Origin: Candidatus Acidiferrum typicum
GTDB lineage: Bacteria > Acidobacteriota > Terriglobia > Acidiferrales > UBA7541
Direction: 5' to 3'
DNA length: 64,000 bases
NCBI GenBank assembly: GCA_002478115.1
Contig: DLMH01000187.1
Coordinates: 32,989 to 96,988 of the forward strand
Each line of letters starts with the position of its first letter. Position 1 is the stretch's first letter. The translations under genes were made by a program, and so were the position numbers. Below the pieces are notes generated by a model. It was not told the DNA's origin. It made no database searches and saw only the letters and a program-made list of their open reading frames with translations. Positions 1-8,790 of this stretch are shown here, in pieces.

Positions 1-1362
1 GGCATGAGCGGCATTGCCGAAGTTCTGCTCACGCTGGGCTATTCGGTTTCCGGTTCGGACACCAAACTCTCCACGATCACCGAGCGGCTGCAAGATCTTG
101 GCGCAACCATCTACAAGGGCCACAAAGCCGAAAACGTCGCAGGCGCGCACGTCGTGGTTATTTCCTCGGCGGTGAAGCCCGACAACCCGGAAGTCACCGC
201 AGCTCACAAGCGCAAAATTCCGGTTATTCCGCGCGCCGAAATGCTTGCCGAACTAATGCGTTTGAAATATGGCATCGCCGTGGCCGGCGCGCATGGCAAG
301 ACCACCACGACTTCCATGGTCGCTTCGATCCTCGCGGCCGCTCATCTCGATCCCACATTTGTTGTCGGCGGCAGGGTCAATCAGGCTGGCACAACCGCGC
401 GCGTGGGACGCGGCGAATATTTTGTGGTGGAAGCCGATGAGAGCGACCGCAGCTTTCTGATGTTTGACCCCGTCGTCGGCGTGGTCACCACCATTGACCG
501 CGAACACCTCGACCAGTATTCCTCGCTGGAAGACATCCAGGCGGCCTTTCTGCAATTCGTAAATCGCGTGCCTTTTTATGGCGCGGCAATTCTTTGCGTC
601 GACGAGCCGAATGTCCAGGCGATCATCCCGAATGTGAAGCGCCCGATTATCACGTATGGCACATCGAGCCAGGCCGATCTGGTCATCAGCGACATCCAGC
701 TCCAGGGTCTAAGCAGCGAATTCCGCCTTACCTATAAAGGCGAGGACCTCGGTTTGTTCCTTCTGCCGCATCCGCCGGGGATACACAACGTGCGCAATGC
801 TGCCGCGGCCGCGGCCGTCGCGCTCTATCTCAATGTGGCCTCCGATCTGATTCGCGAAGGTTTGGCAAAATTTGCCGGCGTGGGCCGCCGCTTCGATATC
901 AAGGGAAGCATCAACAATATTACCGTCGTGGACGACTATGGCCATCATCCCACCGAGATTCGCGCCACGCTCGAAGCCGCGCGCGGCTGCAAGTTCAATC
1001 GCCTGCTGGTGCTCTTCCAGCCGCACCGCTACTCCCGCACGCAGCATCTTTGGGATGAATTTTCCCGCTCGTTCAATCAGGCCGACCTGCTGGTTCTGAT
1101 CGACATTTACGCGGCCAGCGAAGCGCCGATTGCCGGCATCAGCAGCGAAGCGCTGGCCAACTCGATTCGCGAGGCGGGCCACAAGAATGTCCATTACTAC
1201 CGCTCCATGCAGGCGGCCATTGAATTCATTCTTCGGGAAGCCAGACCGGGCGATGCGATTCTGACGATCGGGGCAGGCAACGTCAGCCGGGCCAGCGGCG
1301 AATTCATGGTGCTGCTGGGCACGGAATACCGGGTAACGGACGGGATAAGGGATGCGGATTGA
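1..1362 (+). CDS. murC: UDP-N-acetylmuramate--L-alanine ligase MurC (5' end outside window)
   Basis: Cytoplasmic Mur ligase that joins L-Ala to UDP-MurNAc using ATP. The reading frame is open from base 1, and the first visible residues (GMSGIAEVLL) match the family's N-terminal Rossmann motif, so about 15-20 residues lie upstream. The ATP loop is AHGKTTTTSM near residue 96. The EADESDRS and DDYGHHPTEI motifs mark the central ATPase and C-terminal domains. The stop overlaps the start of murB by 11 bases, which indicates translational coupling in a wall/division operon. No disruption is seen. Confidence 0.97.
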   Translation, partial: GMSGIAEVLLTLGYSVSGSDTKLSTITERLQDLGATIYKGHKAENVAGAHVVVISSAVKPDNPEVTAAHKRKIPVIPRAEMLAELMRLKYGIAVAGAHGKTTTTSMVASILAAAHLDPTFVVGGRVNQAGTTARVGRGEYFVVEADESDRSFLMFDPVVGVVTTIDREHLDQYSSLEDIQAAFLQFVNRVPFYGAAILCVDEPNVQAIIPNVKRPIITYGTSSQADLVISDIQLQGLSSEFRLTYKGEDLGLFLLPHPPGIHNVRNAAAAAAVALYLNVASDLIREGLAKFAGVGRRFDIKGSINNITVVDDYGHHPTEIRATLEAARGCKFNRLLVLFQPHRYSRTQHLWDEFSRSFNQADLLVLIDIYAASEAPIAGISSEALANSIREAGHKNVHYYRSMQAAIEFILREARPGDAILTIGAGNVSRASGEFMVLLGTEYRVTDGIRDAD

Positions 1363-2260
1363 AGATCCCCAATTGTTGACGGCGTTTCGGGAACTCGATG
1401 TCGAGTGGAAACCCGCCGTGTCTCTCGCCGAGCTCACCTACCTCGGCATCGGTGGCACCACGGATCTCCTGAGCATCCTTCGCCACGATGCGATTCCTGA
1501 TCTTTTGAATTTGCTCGACGGCCATGGCATCCCGCACAAGTTCCTCGGCGGGGGTTCGAACCTCCTGGTGATCGATGGCGAATTGCCCTTCGTGGTCCTG
1601 CAACTGGCAAGCCGCGATCCCGATGTGGTCATCGAGGGGAACATTGCGTCGGTGGACGCGGCCGCGGATCTGGGGCGCACCGTGACGTTCTGCGCCAAGC
1701 ACAACCTGGGCGGGATGGAAGGCCTCATCGGTGTTCCGGGCACCGTGGGCGGCGCGCTGCGAATGAACGCGGGCGCCTATGGCACGCAAATCGGCTCGTA
1801 CGTCCGCGAAGTGAAGCTCTACCGCGCGGCCGGCCGCAGGCTCGAAACCCTGCACGGCCGGCAAATTTCCTTTGAATACCGGCACACCTCGTTTGCGTCC
1901 GATGATATGATGCTCTCAGTGAAACTGGAACTTCCTTCCAAACCGTACCCTGAAATTCTCCAAGGCATTCGCATCTGCAACGAAAAGCGCCGCGCCAGCC
2001 AGCCGCTCGGTCAGAAGAGCGCCGGCTGCATCTTCAAGAATCCACCGGGAGCATCCGCGGGCCGCATGATTGACGAGCTCGGCCTGAAAGGTTTTGCGGT
2101 GGGCGACGCGCGAGTGAGCGAACGCCACGCGAATTTCTTTATCAATGCAGGCCACGCCTCCGCCGCGGACATGCTGGCGCTGATTGCCGGCGTTCGCGAT
2201 AGGGTGCGCGGGGCCTACGGAGTTACTCTCGAATACGAGGTGGTCGTTTGGAACGCCTGA
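1352..2260 (+). CDS. murB: UDP-N-acetylenolpyruvoylglucosamine reductase MurB
   Basis: FAD- and NADPH-dependent reductase making UDP-MurNAc in the cytoplasm, the step after MurA. The protein is 302 residues, normal for the family. Visible motifs are the FAD-binding GGGSNLLV stretch near residue 67, VPGTVGGALRMNAGAYG, the EYRHTSF substrate segment, SAGCIFKNP with the likely catalytic serine, and a C-terminal LEYEVVVW carrying the conserved Glu. The ATG lies inside the end of murC, and the 3' end overlaps the ftsQ start region, so murC-murB-ftsQ are tightly packed. ddl, often present here in other phyla, is absent. Confidence 0.97.
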   Translation: MRIEDPQLLTAFRELDVEWKPAVSLAELTYLGIGGTTDLLSILRHDAIPDLLNLLDGHGIPHKFLGGGSNLLVIDGELPFVVLQLASRDPDVVIEGNIASVDAAADLGRTVTFCAKHNLGGMEGLIGVPGTVGGALRMNAGAYGTQIGSYVREVKLYRAAGRRLETLHGRQISFEYRHTSFASDDMMLSVKLELPSKPYPEILQGIRICNEKRRASQPLGQKSAGCIFKNPPGASAGRMIDELGLKGFAVGDARVSERHANFFINAGHASAADMLALIAGVRDRVRGAYGVTLEYEVVVWNA

Positions 2261-3186
2261 AGCCCATGCAGCGGAACTCTTCCGCGGCAGCCTCCGCGGC
2301 TGACCAGGAACCCTACCGGCCCGAGCTGGTGGCGGACGAAGAGCCGCGTTATCTGCGCCGCCAGAAGCCCGTGGAAATCCGCCGCAAGAAATTCACCGGC
2401 AAGACCTGGCCGTTCTATCGCCGCGTCTTTCTTTGGACGGTGATCGGCGCGCTTGCCGTGACCGCCGCGGTTTACGCGGTGCGCTATGCGTTGTACTCGC
2501 CGCAAATGCTCCTGGTGAAGCCCGACCAGATCGAAGTTGCCGGCAACCACATCGTGCCTCGCGAAGAAGTTCAGAAGCTCTTCGTCCACGACCGCAACCG
2601 CAGCGTCCTGCGCATTCCGCTGGATGAGCGCCGCACACAGATCCAGGAGCTCGCCTGGGTGGAGGAAGCCAGCGTGCAGCGCATCGTGCCAAATCATCTG
2701 CGCATTGAAATCAGCGAGCGCACGCCCATCGCCTTTTTCCGGAATGGCTCCGAGTTGGTCCTCGTGGATGCGCACGGCGTGCTGCTCGACCGGCCGGAGG
2801 GCGAGGACTTCCATTTCCCGATCGTTACCGGACTTTCGGAAAGCATGCCGCGCGAAGAACGCGAAAAGCGCATGCAGACGTACCAGGAATTTTTGAAGGA
2901 CATTGAACTGGTGCATGCTGGCTCTTCGGAGCGCGTCAGCGAACTGGACCTCGGCAATCCGCGCGATCTGCGCGCCGTGCTCACAGGGCTTGGCTCCGGC
3001 GATGCCGCTCAGGCGGTCACCGTGCATTTCGGCCAGAGCGATTTCACCGGCAAGTACCGCATGCTGGTGGAAAACTTCGCGCAATGGCAGGCCAACGCCG
3101 GCCGCGTGCACTCCATCGATCTTCAGTATTCCCGGCAGGTAGTGGTGAACCCCGACACCTCCGCCTCCGCCGGGAAAGAAAAATAG
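2248..3186 (+). CDS. ftsQ: Cell division protein FtsQ
   Basis: Bitopic divisome protein that links FtsA/FtsZ to the septal synthases. A basic cytoplasmic N-terminus (about residues 1-55) precedes one membrane helix (about 56-76). A POTRA domain follows, beginning near 'LLVKPDQIEVAGNHIV', and then a FtsQ/DivIB beta domain. Start choice is uncertain: TTG at 2248 overlaps murB by 13 bases, while an in-frame ATG lies at 2266. The order murB-ftsQ-ftsA-ftsZ supports the identity more strongly than sequence similarity, because FtsQ diverges quickly. Confidence 0.9.
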   Translation: MERLKPMQRNSSAAASAADQEPYRPELVADEEPRYLRRQKPVEIRRKKFTGKTWPFYRRVFLWTVIGALAVTAAVYAVRYALYSPQMLLVKPDQIEVAGNHIVPREEVQKLFVHDRNRSVLRIPLDERRTQIQELAWVEEASVQRIVPNHLRIEISERTPIAFFRNGSELVLVDAHGVLLDRPEGEDFHFPIVTGLSESMPREEREKRMQTYQEFLKDIELVHAGSSERVSELDLGNPRDLRAVLTGLGSGDAAQAVTVHFGQSDFTGKYRMLVENFAQWQANAGRVHSIDLQYSRQVVVNPDTSASAGKEK

Positions 3187-3206
3187 GCCGCATTCAGGAG
3201 AGCATT

Positions 3207-4418
3207 TTGGCAAAGAAAGACAAGTACCTCGTCGGGCTGGATATCGGCAGCACCAAGACTTGCGCGTTGCTCGCGGAAATCGAGAACGAGCAGGTGCGTT
3301 TTCTGGCGCTTGGCGCCGCGGAATCCAAGGGGCTGCGCAAAGGGCTCATCGTCAATCTTGACTCCACGGTCAGCTCCATTCGCCGCGCGGTGGAAGAGGC
3401 CGAAAGCGTCGCCAATGTTCCCGTGGAAGCCGCCACCATTGGTGTTGCCGGCAGCCACGTTCGCGGTGTGAACAGCCGCGGCGGAATCCCGTTGGGGCCG
3501 CGTTCCCGCGACATTGAACGCGACGATGTGCGCCGCGCCATTGACGCCGCGCGCAACATCTCTCTTCCCGCTGACCGCGAAGTGCTGCATGTCCTTCCGC
3601 ATGAGTTCATCGTGGATGCCCAGGATGGCATCCGCGATCCCGTCGGCATGGTCGGCCAGCGGTTGGAAGCAAACGTCCATATCGTCACTTCTTCCATTGC
3701 CGCGACGCAAAACCTGGTGACCGCCGCGAACAAGGCCGGCATCCTCATCAACGACACGGTACTCGAGCCGCTGGCCGCCGCGGAAGCCTGTCTGACGCAG
3801 GACGAACGCGAGTTGGGTTGCTGCCTGCTCGATATTGGAGGCGGCACCACCGAGTTGATCGTTTACGGCGGAGGTGTCGTTCGTCACACCGGCTCGGTCG
3901 CCATTGGCGGTGATCATTTCACCAACGACCTGGCGGTTGGCCTCCGGACGCCCATTCCCGAAGCCGAGAAGATCAAGCGTCATCACGGGTGCGCCTCCGC
4001 GAATCTTCTGCGCCAGGACAATTCCATTGAAATCGCCAGCGTCGGCGATCGCCCCCCGCGTACGATTTTTTCGCGCATGCTCACGGACATTATTGAACCG
4101 CGCACGCAGGAACTTCTTTCGCTCATCGCGGACGATTTGCGGCGCGCCGGTCTCGACTCCCAGATCCCGGCCGGGCTTGTCCTTGCGGGTGGCGGCGCGC
4201 GCCTGAACGGATTCGCCGAATTCGCGGAGCAAGGGTTCCATCTGCCCGTGCGCATCGCCGAGCCCCGGGGTATCCAGGATCTGCCGGAACAGGTTGCCCA
4301 GCCCGAGTACGCCACGGCCGTTGGGCTTGTGCTGTATGCCGCGAAGGCGCGGCGTAACGCGCAGCAGCGTTCGGGCAACTTCGTTGCGAAGTTGAAGTCC
4401 ATGTTCGTGGGAGCCTGA
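3207..4418 (+). CDS. ftsA: Cell division protein FtsA
   Basis: Actin-like ATPase that tethers FtsZ to the membrane. The frame is open further upstream, but the TTG at 3207 fits because CAGGAG lies 6 bases before it and the product then begins MAKKDKYLVGLDIGSTKT, as in the family (403 residues). Phosphate loops GLDIGSTKT and LLDIGGGTTE and the LAGGGARLNG adenosine motif are present. The last 15 residues (NFVAKLKSMF region) form the expected amphipathic membrane-targeting helix. It follows ftsQ by 20 bases. Confidence 0.96.
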   Translation: MAKKDKYLVGLDIGSTKTCALLAEIENEQVRFLALGAAESKGLRKGLIVNLDSTVSSIRRAVEEAESVANVPVEAATIGVAGSHVRGVNSRGGIPLGPRSRDIERDDVRRAIDAARNISLPADREVLHVLPHEFIVDAQDGIRDPVGMVGQRLEANVHIVTSSIAATQNLVTAANKAGILINDTVLEPLAAAEACLTQDERELGCCLLDIGGGTTELIVYGGGVVRHTGSVAIGGDHFTNDLAVGLRTPIPEAEKIKRHHGCASANLLRQDNSIEIASVGDRPPRTIFSRMLTDIIEPRTQELLSLIADDLRRAGLDSQIPAGLVLAGGGARLNGFAEFAEQGFHLPVRIAEPRGIQDLPEQVAQPEYATAVGLVLYAAKARRNAQQRSGNFVAKLKSMFVGA

Positions 4419-4565
4419 CCCCAGGAGGAACAGGCGCCGTTGCGCCATCGCCAGCGGCCACGTGGTTGCTCTCAACGGGTCGGAGGCTCGCTGCGCGTTG
4501 GCGTGGGATTGCAGTGGTCTCAGGGGAGTAACACCAGGGGAGCGCGCGAAAACTCGATTGGTGGG

Positions 4566-4621
4566 TTTTCCACAGCCCGGAAAAACTCCCTGTGGAATCG
4601 CCTAAATACGAGTTCTATAAA
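4566..4621 (+). promoter_or_regulatory. Candidate ftsZ promoter with flanking inverted repeat and DnaA-box match
   Basis: In the 234-base ftsA-ftsZ gap, TATAAA (4616-4621) can serve as a -10, with a weak -35 (TGGAAT, 4593-4598) 17 bases upstream. An 8-base inverted repeat (TTCCACAG at 4568-4575, CTGTGGAA at 4590-4597) overlaps that -35. TTTTCCACA at 4566-4574 fits the relaxed DnaA-box consensus TTWTNCACA. The motif matches are read directly. Promoter activity and DnaA binding are inferred. Confidence 0.4.
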
Positions 4622-4652
4622 GGATTTGGACCAGCCGGACAGGGGGAGAAGC

Positions 4653-5837
4653 ATGACAGCGAAAGACGCAGGCATCCGGATGAGTTTCAGCGAGGAGTTA
4701 CAGCCCGCCAAGCTGAAAGTGATTGGTGTGGGCGGCGGCGGCTGCAATGCCGTGAACCGCATGATCCGTGCCAAAGTGGAAGGCGTGGAGTTCATCGCCG
4801 CGAACACCGACCTGCAGGCCCTCAAACTCTCTCAAGCCCCCGTAAAACTGCAACTCGGCGCAAAACTCACCAAGGGTCTTGGCGCCGGCGCGAACCCGGA
4901 GATCGGCCGGAAGGCGGCGCTCGAAGATACGGAAAAAATTATTGAAGCCCTCGAAGGCGCGGACATGATCTTCATCACCTCCGGCCTCGGCGGAGGCACG
5001 GGAAGCGGTGCGGCTCCCGTGGTGGCTTCGTTGGCCAGCGAGATCGGCGCTCTCAGCGTAGCCGTGGTCACCAAGCCCTTTGCGTTTGAAGGCAAGCGCC
5101 GCATGCTCCAGGCGGAGCAGGCCCTGCAGGAACTCATCGGGGTCGTGGATACGGTCATTGTGATTCCCAACGAACGCTTGATGGAGACTGTCGAGCCCGG
5201 TACCAGCTTTTTCGACGCGTTCCGCATTGCCGACGACATTCTGCGCCAGGCTGTGCAGGGCATTTCGGACATCATCACCGTTCCCGGCATCATCAATCGC
5301 GATTTTGCCGACGTGAAAGCCATCATGCATGGGCAGGGTTACGCCGTGATGGGCACCGCTGTCGCTACCGGCACGAACCGCGCCGTCGACGCCGCCAATC
5401 GCGCCATCTCCAGCCCCTTGCTGGAAGACAACTCCATTCAAGGCGCGCAAGGTATTCTGATCAATATTTGCGGAAGCTCTTCGCTCACCCTGCATGAAGT
5501 TCATGAAGCCTCCAGCGTCATCCAAAAGGCCGCCCACGAAAACGCGAATATCATTTTCGGCGCGGTGATGGACGAAGCGATGAAAGACGCCGTCAAGATC
5601 ACGGTGATCGCCGCTGGCTTCAAGGAAACGGCGAAGAAGGGCTTGCAGCATAAGCCGTCTTTCCTGCCGAAGACGTGGAAGGCGGGGCGCGATGTGCCGG
5701 CGCAGGGCGAGTTGCCGGTCACGCCGCCGAACGTGGTACATCAAGTGGCGCAGAATGTGCGCGACGCCGCGCAGGAAGTGCCCAAGGACGATCTGGACGT
5801 GCCGACATTTTTGCGGCGGCAAGCGCAGAAAGCCTGA
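4653..5837 (+). CDS. ftsZ: Cell division protein FtsZ
   Basis: Tubulin-like GTPase that forms the Z ring. The ATG at 4653 is chosen because AGGGGGAG ends 4 bases upstream; another ATG at 4680 is possible. The product is 394 residues. The GTPase signature [10 protein letters not shown] is present near residue 118, [13 protein letters not shown] lies at the N-terminus, and the T7 loop and the C-terminal conserved peptide DVPTFLRRQ, which binds FtsA and other partners, are intact. No terminator hairpin with a T-run is visible downstream. Confidence 0.98.
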   Translation: MTAKDAGIRMSFSEELQPAKLKVIGVGGGGCNAVNRMIRAKVEGVEFIAANTDLQALKLSQAPVKLQLGAKLTKGLGAGANPEIGRKAALEDTEKIIEALEGADMIFITSGLGGGTGSGAAPVVASLASEIGALSVAVVTKPFAFEGKRRMLQAEQALQELIGVVDTVIVIPNERLMETVEPGTSFFDAFRIADDILRQAVQGISDIITVPGIINRDFADVKAIMHGQGYAVMGTAVATGTNRAVDAANRAISSPLLEDNSIQGAQGILINICGSSSLTLHEVHEASSVIQKAAHENANIIFGAVMDEAMKDAVKITVIAAGFKETAKKGLQHKPSFLPKTWKAGRDVPAQGELPVTPPNVVHQVAQNVRDAAQEVPKDDLDVPTFLRRQAQKA

Positions 5838-6181
5838 TCGCTAAAATATTGCTTTAACTGTCTGATTTCGTTTTGCGGCCTTCGTGTCGGTCGAAGTCCT
5901 TTTGCCTCTTTTTTCTTTACACGGATTTCCAGTCATTTCGTTGAGCCAACAGCCAATCTCAGGATCTTGCGATACCCGCTCCGGGGAGGCAATACTTTTG
6001 CGCTGGATCGAGAAGCGGTGCAGGGAAGCAGCCCGCGACAGGTGGAAAAGAATAATCCTATGGTTGCGGCGGCCATCACATCGCCCTCCTACCGCGCTTG
6101 TGTTAGGCTGCTATCGAAACCGTTCTGGTCTCATCCCACGGGAAGCAACTCAGCGGGGAGCAACGGAAAAGGAGACCGTAC
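5838..6181. other. Non-coding gap after ftsZ
   Basis: This is 344 bases without a convincing gene. Frames that cross it have no ribosome site and an unlikely composition. The last 50 bases are purine-rich and include AAAGGAGACC just before the next start, so they serve as the leader of the lipoprotein gene. No clear terminator or known riboswitch pattern was recognised. Confidence 0.5.
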
Positions 6182-7189
6182 ATGAAAGCCAACCGAGTCA
6201 TTTCAGGATTGAGCATTGCGGCGCTGGCGATCTTCGCCGCGGCCTGTCAGCCGCCCGCGTACCACCAACCGGACGAACGCTACGTTCTTGTGGCCGCCAA
6301 CGTCGACTTGCCATACTGGCAGGAAGCCACAGCCGGGCTGACGGATATCGGTAAGAGTATGGGGGTCAAGGTGGAAGTCGTCGGGCCCGCGACATTTTCT
6401 CCCAGCGAGGAACTCGCCGCGTTCCAACAAGCGGTGGCGCAGCATCCCTCGGGCATCCTGGTTTCCGTAACCGATCCGAAACTGTTCAAGGAGCCGATCG
6501 ATCACGCCATCCTGCAGGGCATCCCCGTCATCTGCATTGATGCGGACGCGCCGGAGTCCAATCGCGTGCTCTTCATCGGCACGGACAACTTCCGGGCGGG
6601 GCAAGAGAGTGGAAAGCGCATGGCCGAGCTGCTAGGCGGACAGGGCCGTGTGGTGGTTATCACTATAGCCGGGCAGCTGAACAGCGAGGAACGCGTGCGC
6701 GGCGTGAATGAAGCGCTGAAAAAGTACGCCGGTGTCAAGATCGTGCAGACCATCGATGATAAAGGTGATCCGCGGGTAGCTTATGACGGCATCGCCGCGC
6801 TGCTGCAAAAGAAGGAAAAAATCGACGGCATCATTTGCCTGGAAGCCTCCGGCGGAGAGGGTGCCGCGGATGAGCTGCACCGCATGGACCTGACCGGGAA
6901 GATCAAAATTGTGGCCTTTGACAAGGATCCGCAAACGCTGGACGGAATCGAACGCAAGTGGATCACGGCAACCGTGGTGCAGAAGCCTTATGTCATGGCC
7001 TTCTATGGAGTGAGGTTCCTGGACGATTTGCACCACAATGCCGTCCACGAATTCAAGGATTGGGCCACTGCGCCGGCCGCTCCGCTACCGACTTTCGTGG
7101 ATACCGGCACAGCCGTGATCGACGAGACCAACTTGGCGGCCTTCCGCAAGGCCCTCTCGGAACATCCCAAGCCAGGCCCCTTGGGGTAG
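6182..7189 (+). CDS. Periplasmic sugar-binding lipoprotein (RbsB-like, ABC-type)
   Basis: The 335-residue product starts with a signal peptide ending in a lipobox (AAAC, cysteine 22), so it should be anchored on the periplasmic face. The rest is a type I periplasmic-binding fold of the ribose/allose class, with motifs VSVTDPKLF, GIPVICIDADAP, FIGTDNFRAG and an RVRGVNEALKKY helix. It probably binds a pentose or hexose. No permease or ATPase gene lies beside it; the next genes face the other way. It may therefore act with a transporter encoded elsewhere or as a sensor. A strong GGAG site precedes the ATG. Confidence 0.85.
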   Translation: MKANRVISGLSIAALAIFAAACQPPAYHQPDERYVLVAANVDLPYWQEATAGLTDIGKSMGVKVEVVGPATFSPSEELAAFQQAVAQHPSGILVSVTDPKLFKEPIDHAILQGIPVICIDADAPESNRVLFIGTDNFRAGQESGKRMAELLGGQGRVVVITIAGQLNSEERVRGVNEALKKYAGVKIVQTIDDKGDPRVAYDGIAALLQKKEKIDGIICLEASGGEGAADELHRMDLTGKIKIVAFDKDPQTLDGIERKWITATVVQKPYVMAFYGVRFLDDLHHNAVHEFKDWATAPAAPLPTFVDTGTAVIDETNLAAFRKALSEHPKPGPLG

Positions 7190-7741
7190 TCAGACGAGTC
7201 CGTACGAAGCAAAAGTGACGATCGATGCGACGCCGAGTGCTGAGCCAAGAACCGCCCCGGCCAGGACGTCACTCAGGAAGTGCATCCCCAAGACCACGCG
7301 GGAAAAGGCGATGCTGATGGCGAGAAAGTACATCGGCCCTTCCAGCGAGGGATAAAGGTAGCTCACCACCAACGCGATGGCAAACGCCGTCATGGTGTGA
7401 CCCGACGGGAACGAGAACTGATCGGGTGGCAGCACCTTGGACCAGCAATGCGGCTCGAGTTGGCAGGGGCGCAAGCGCCGGCTAAGCTTTTTCAGCGCCT
7501 TAAAGACGAGCACTCCTCCGATGGCCGCGCAACCCGCCGCTCCCACCGCGGCATAGCGGTGCGGTCCACCAACGAGCAGCAAAATCGTGCCCAGGCTGTA
7601 CCACAACCAGCCATCCCCCATCCGCGTTGCGGCTAACATCCAGAAGCGGATCCACCGTGGCGCTTTCCAGCGGTTCATCCGCCGCATCACGCGGTGATCG
7701 CGATTCTCGATGTAGCCCCAGACGTCTTTGGCCATGGCCAT
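7190..7741 (-). CDS. PAP2-family membrane phosphatase
   Basis: The 183-residue protein has about five hydrophobic segments and all three PAP2 signatures: KLSRRLRP, PSGHTMTAF and SRVVLGMHFLSD, which contain the catalytic histidines. Likely substrates are phosphatidic acid or undecaprenyl pyrophosphate, with the active site facing outward. It starts 9 bases after the PHP-domain gene, so the two form a small operon. A role in recycling the undecaprenyl carrier is possible but not shown. The sugar-binding gene converges on it, ending immediately before it. Confidence 0.88.
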   Translation of the reverse strand: MAMAKDVWGYIENRDHRVMRRMNRWKAPRWIRFWMLAATRMGDGWLWYSLGTILLLVGGPHRYAAVGAAGCAAIGGVLVFKALKKLSRRLRPCQLEPHCWSKVLPPDQFSFPSGHTMTAFAIALVVSYLYPSLEGPMYFLAISIAFSRVVLGMHFLSDVLAGAVLGSALGVASIVTFASYGLV

Positions 7742-7750
7742 AGCGTCACC

Positions 7751-8635
7751 TCAACTTGCCCAGTTGGTCTCCATGCGGCGATCCACTTCCCACAACATCT
7801 TCGGCCGCTTTGCTTCTCCTTCGAGGCGTTGCGTCCACCGTTTGCAGAAGCGGATTTCGTTCAACCAGTGTCCGGCGGTAATTGCAGGCACGAAGACCGT
7901 CAGCGGCAAAATCACCGCGGCCCAGGGTTTCTCCCTCAAGAGGCTCCCGGCGAACCGGAAAATGTCCGCCGTCAGCTTCAAATAGTGGCCATTCTCGCCG
8001 TGGACCACGCCATGCCCGGCGCGCAGGCCGATCAGGAAATCATCCACCGTGCGCGCGCCCGGCACCTCCGTGAATGTCTCCGCCACTCCCGATAGCGTAT
8101 GCGAATCGCTCCCGGCAATGCCTGCCTTGCCAAGCCGCTCCGCCAGGCGCTCTGCGCTGCGATTCGCTTCACTCCACATCTGTCCATTCCGCACTTCAAA
8201 CGCAGGCACGTAGGACGCAAACCACGCGAAATCTTCCGTTGCGCGCCGCCCGGTCAGCCCGGAAAAGACATGATTCACGCTGAAGAAAATTTTATGCTCT
8301 GTCAGGTACATCAACAGCGCTATAAAATCGCTGCGTCGCCGCTGAATTTCCGCATGATCTTTTTCCGTGAGCCCGTAAGCGCCCAGATGCATTTCCGTCC
8401 CGCTGGGCATGCGCACGGTCACTTCCTCGCTGACGAAGAAATCCGGGTGCTTGCGGAGCACTTCCGCAGCTTCGATCGAGTCATGGTCTGTGATGGTGAC
8501 AACGGTCATACCCAGCCTCTTGCAACGGGCATAGACTTCGGCGGGGTCGTTATAGGACTCCTTGCAGATCCGGCTCAAGCCGGGGGTGCTGCACATCCCC
8601 GATCCAGTTGAATGCACATGAAGGTCGCAGCGCAT
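7751..8635 (-). CDS. PHP-domain metal-dependent phosphoesterase with C-terminal membrane segment
   Basis: The 294-residue protein starts with a PHP domain: DLHVHST (metal His/Asp), TITDHDSIE, a central SVNHVF histidine and GSDSHT. This fold hydrolyses phosphoesters with two or three metal ions. After about residue 225 the sequence becomes hydrophobic (AAVILPLTVFVPAIT region), which suggests one membrane helix near the C-terminus. Such a tail is unusual for soluble PHP enzymes such as histidinol phosphatase. Coupling to the PAP2 gene suggests a lipid-linked or membrane-adjacent substrate. The substrate is unknown. Confidence 0.8.
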   Translation of the reverse strand: MRCDLHVHSTGSGMCSTPGLSRICKESYNDPAEVYARCKRLGMTVVTITDHDSIEAAEVLRKHPDFFVSEEVTVRMPSGTEMHLGAYGLTEKDHAEIQRRRSDFIALLMYLTEHKIFFSVNHVFSGLTGRRATEDFAWFASYVPAFEVRNGQMWSEANRSAERLAERLGKAGIAGSDSHTLSGVAETFTEVPGARTVDDFLIGLRAGHGVVHGENGHYLKLTADIFRFAGSLLREKPWAAVILPLTVFVPAITAGHWLNEIRFCKRWTQRLEGEAKRPKMLWEVDRRMETNWAS

Positions 8636-8790
8636 GTTTCAAGGGTAGAGATGGGATATGAACAGTGCATAAAGGCAGCGCGAATTGACCGTGAAAGATT
8701 GCACGGAACTCATTGAGCACAAATGAGTTTTTGAGTTTTCCACATGGCATTGTGAGTGCTCTTGTACGGGCCTCCCCTGACCATGCAACA
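8636..8790. promoter_or_regulatory. Divergent intergenic region, PHP gene / glycosyltransferase
   Basis: The interval lies between two outward-facing genes and must hold both promoters. No strong -35/-10 pair was recognised. It is slightly more AT-rich than its flanks. Confidence 0.35.

Noticed and set aside
3084..3206. Upstream extension of ftsA
   Set aside because: It lies within ftsQ and does not match FtsA; the TTG at 3207 has a good CAGGAG site.
5884..6354. 156-codon frame after ftsZ
   Set aside because: It overlaps the leader and start of the lipoprotein gene in another frame and lacks a ribosome site.
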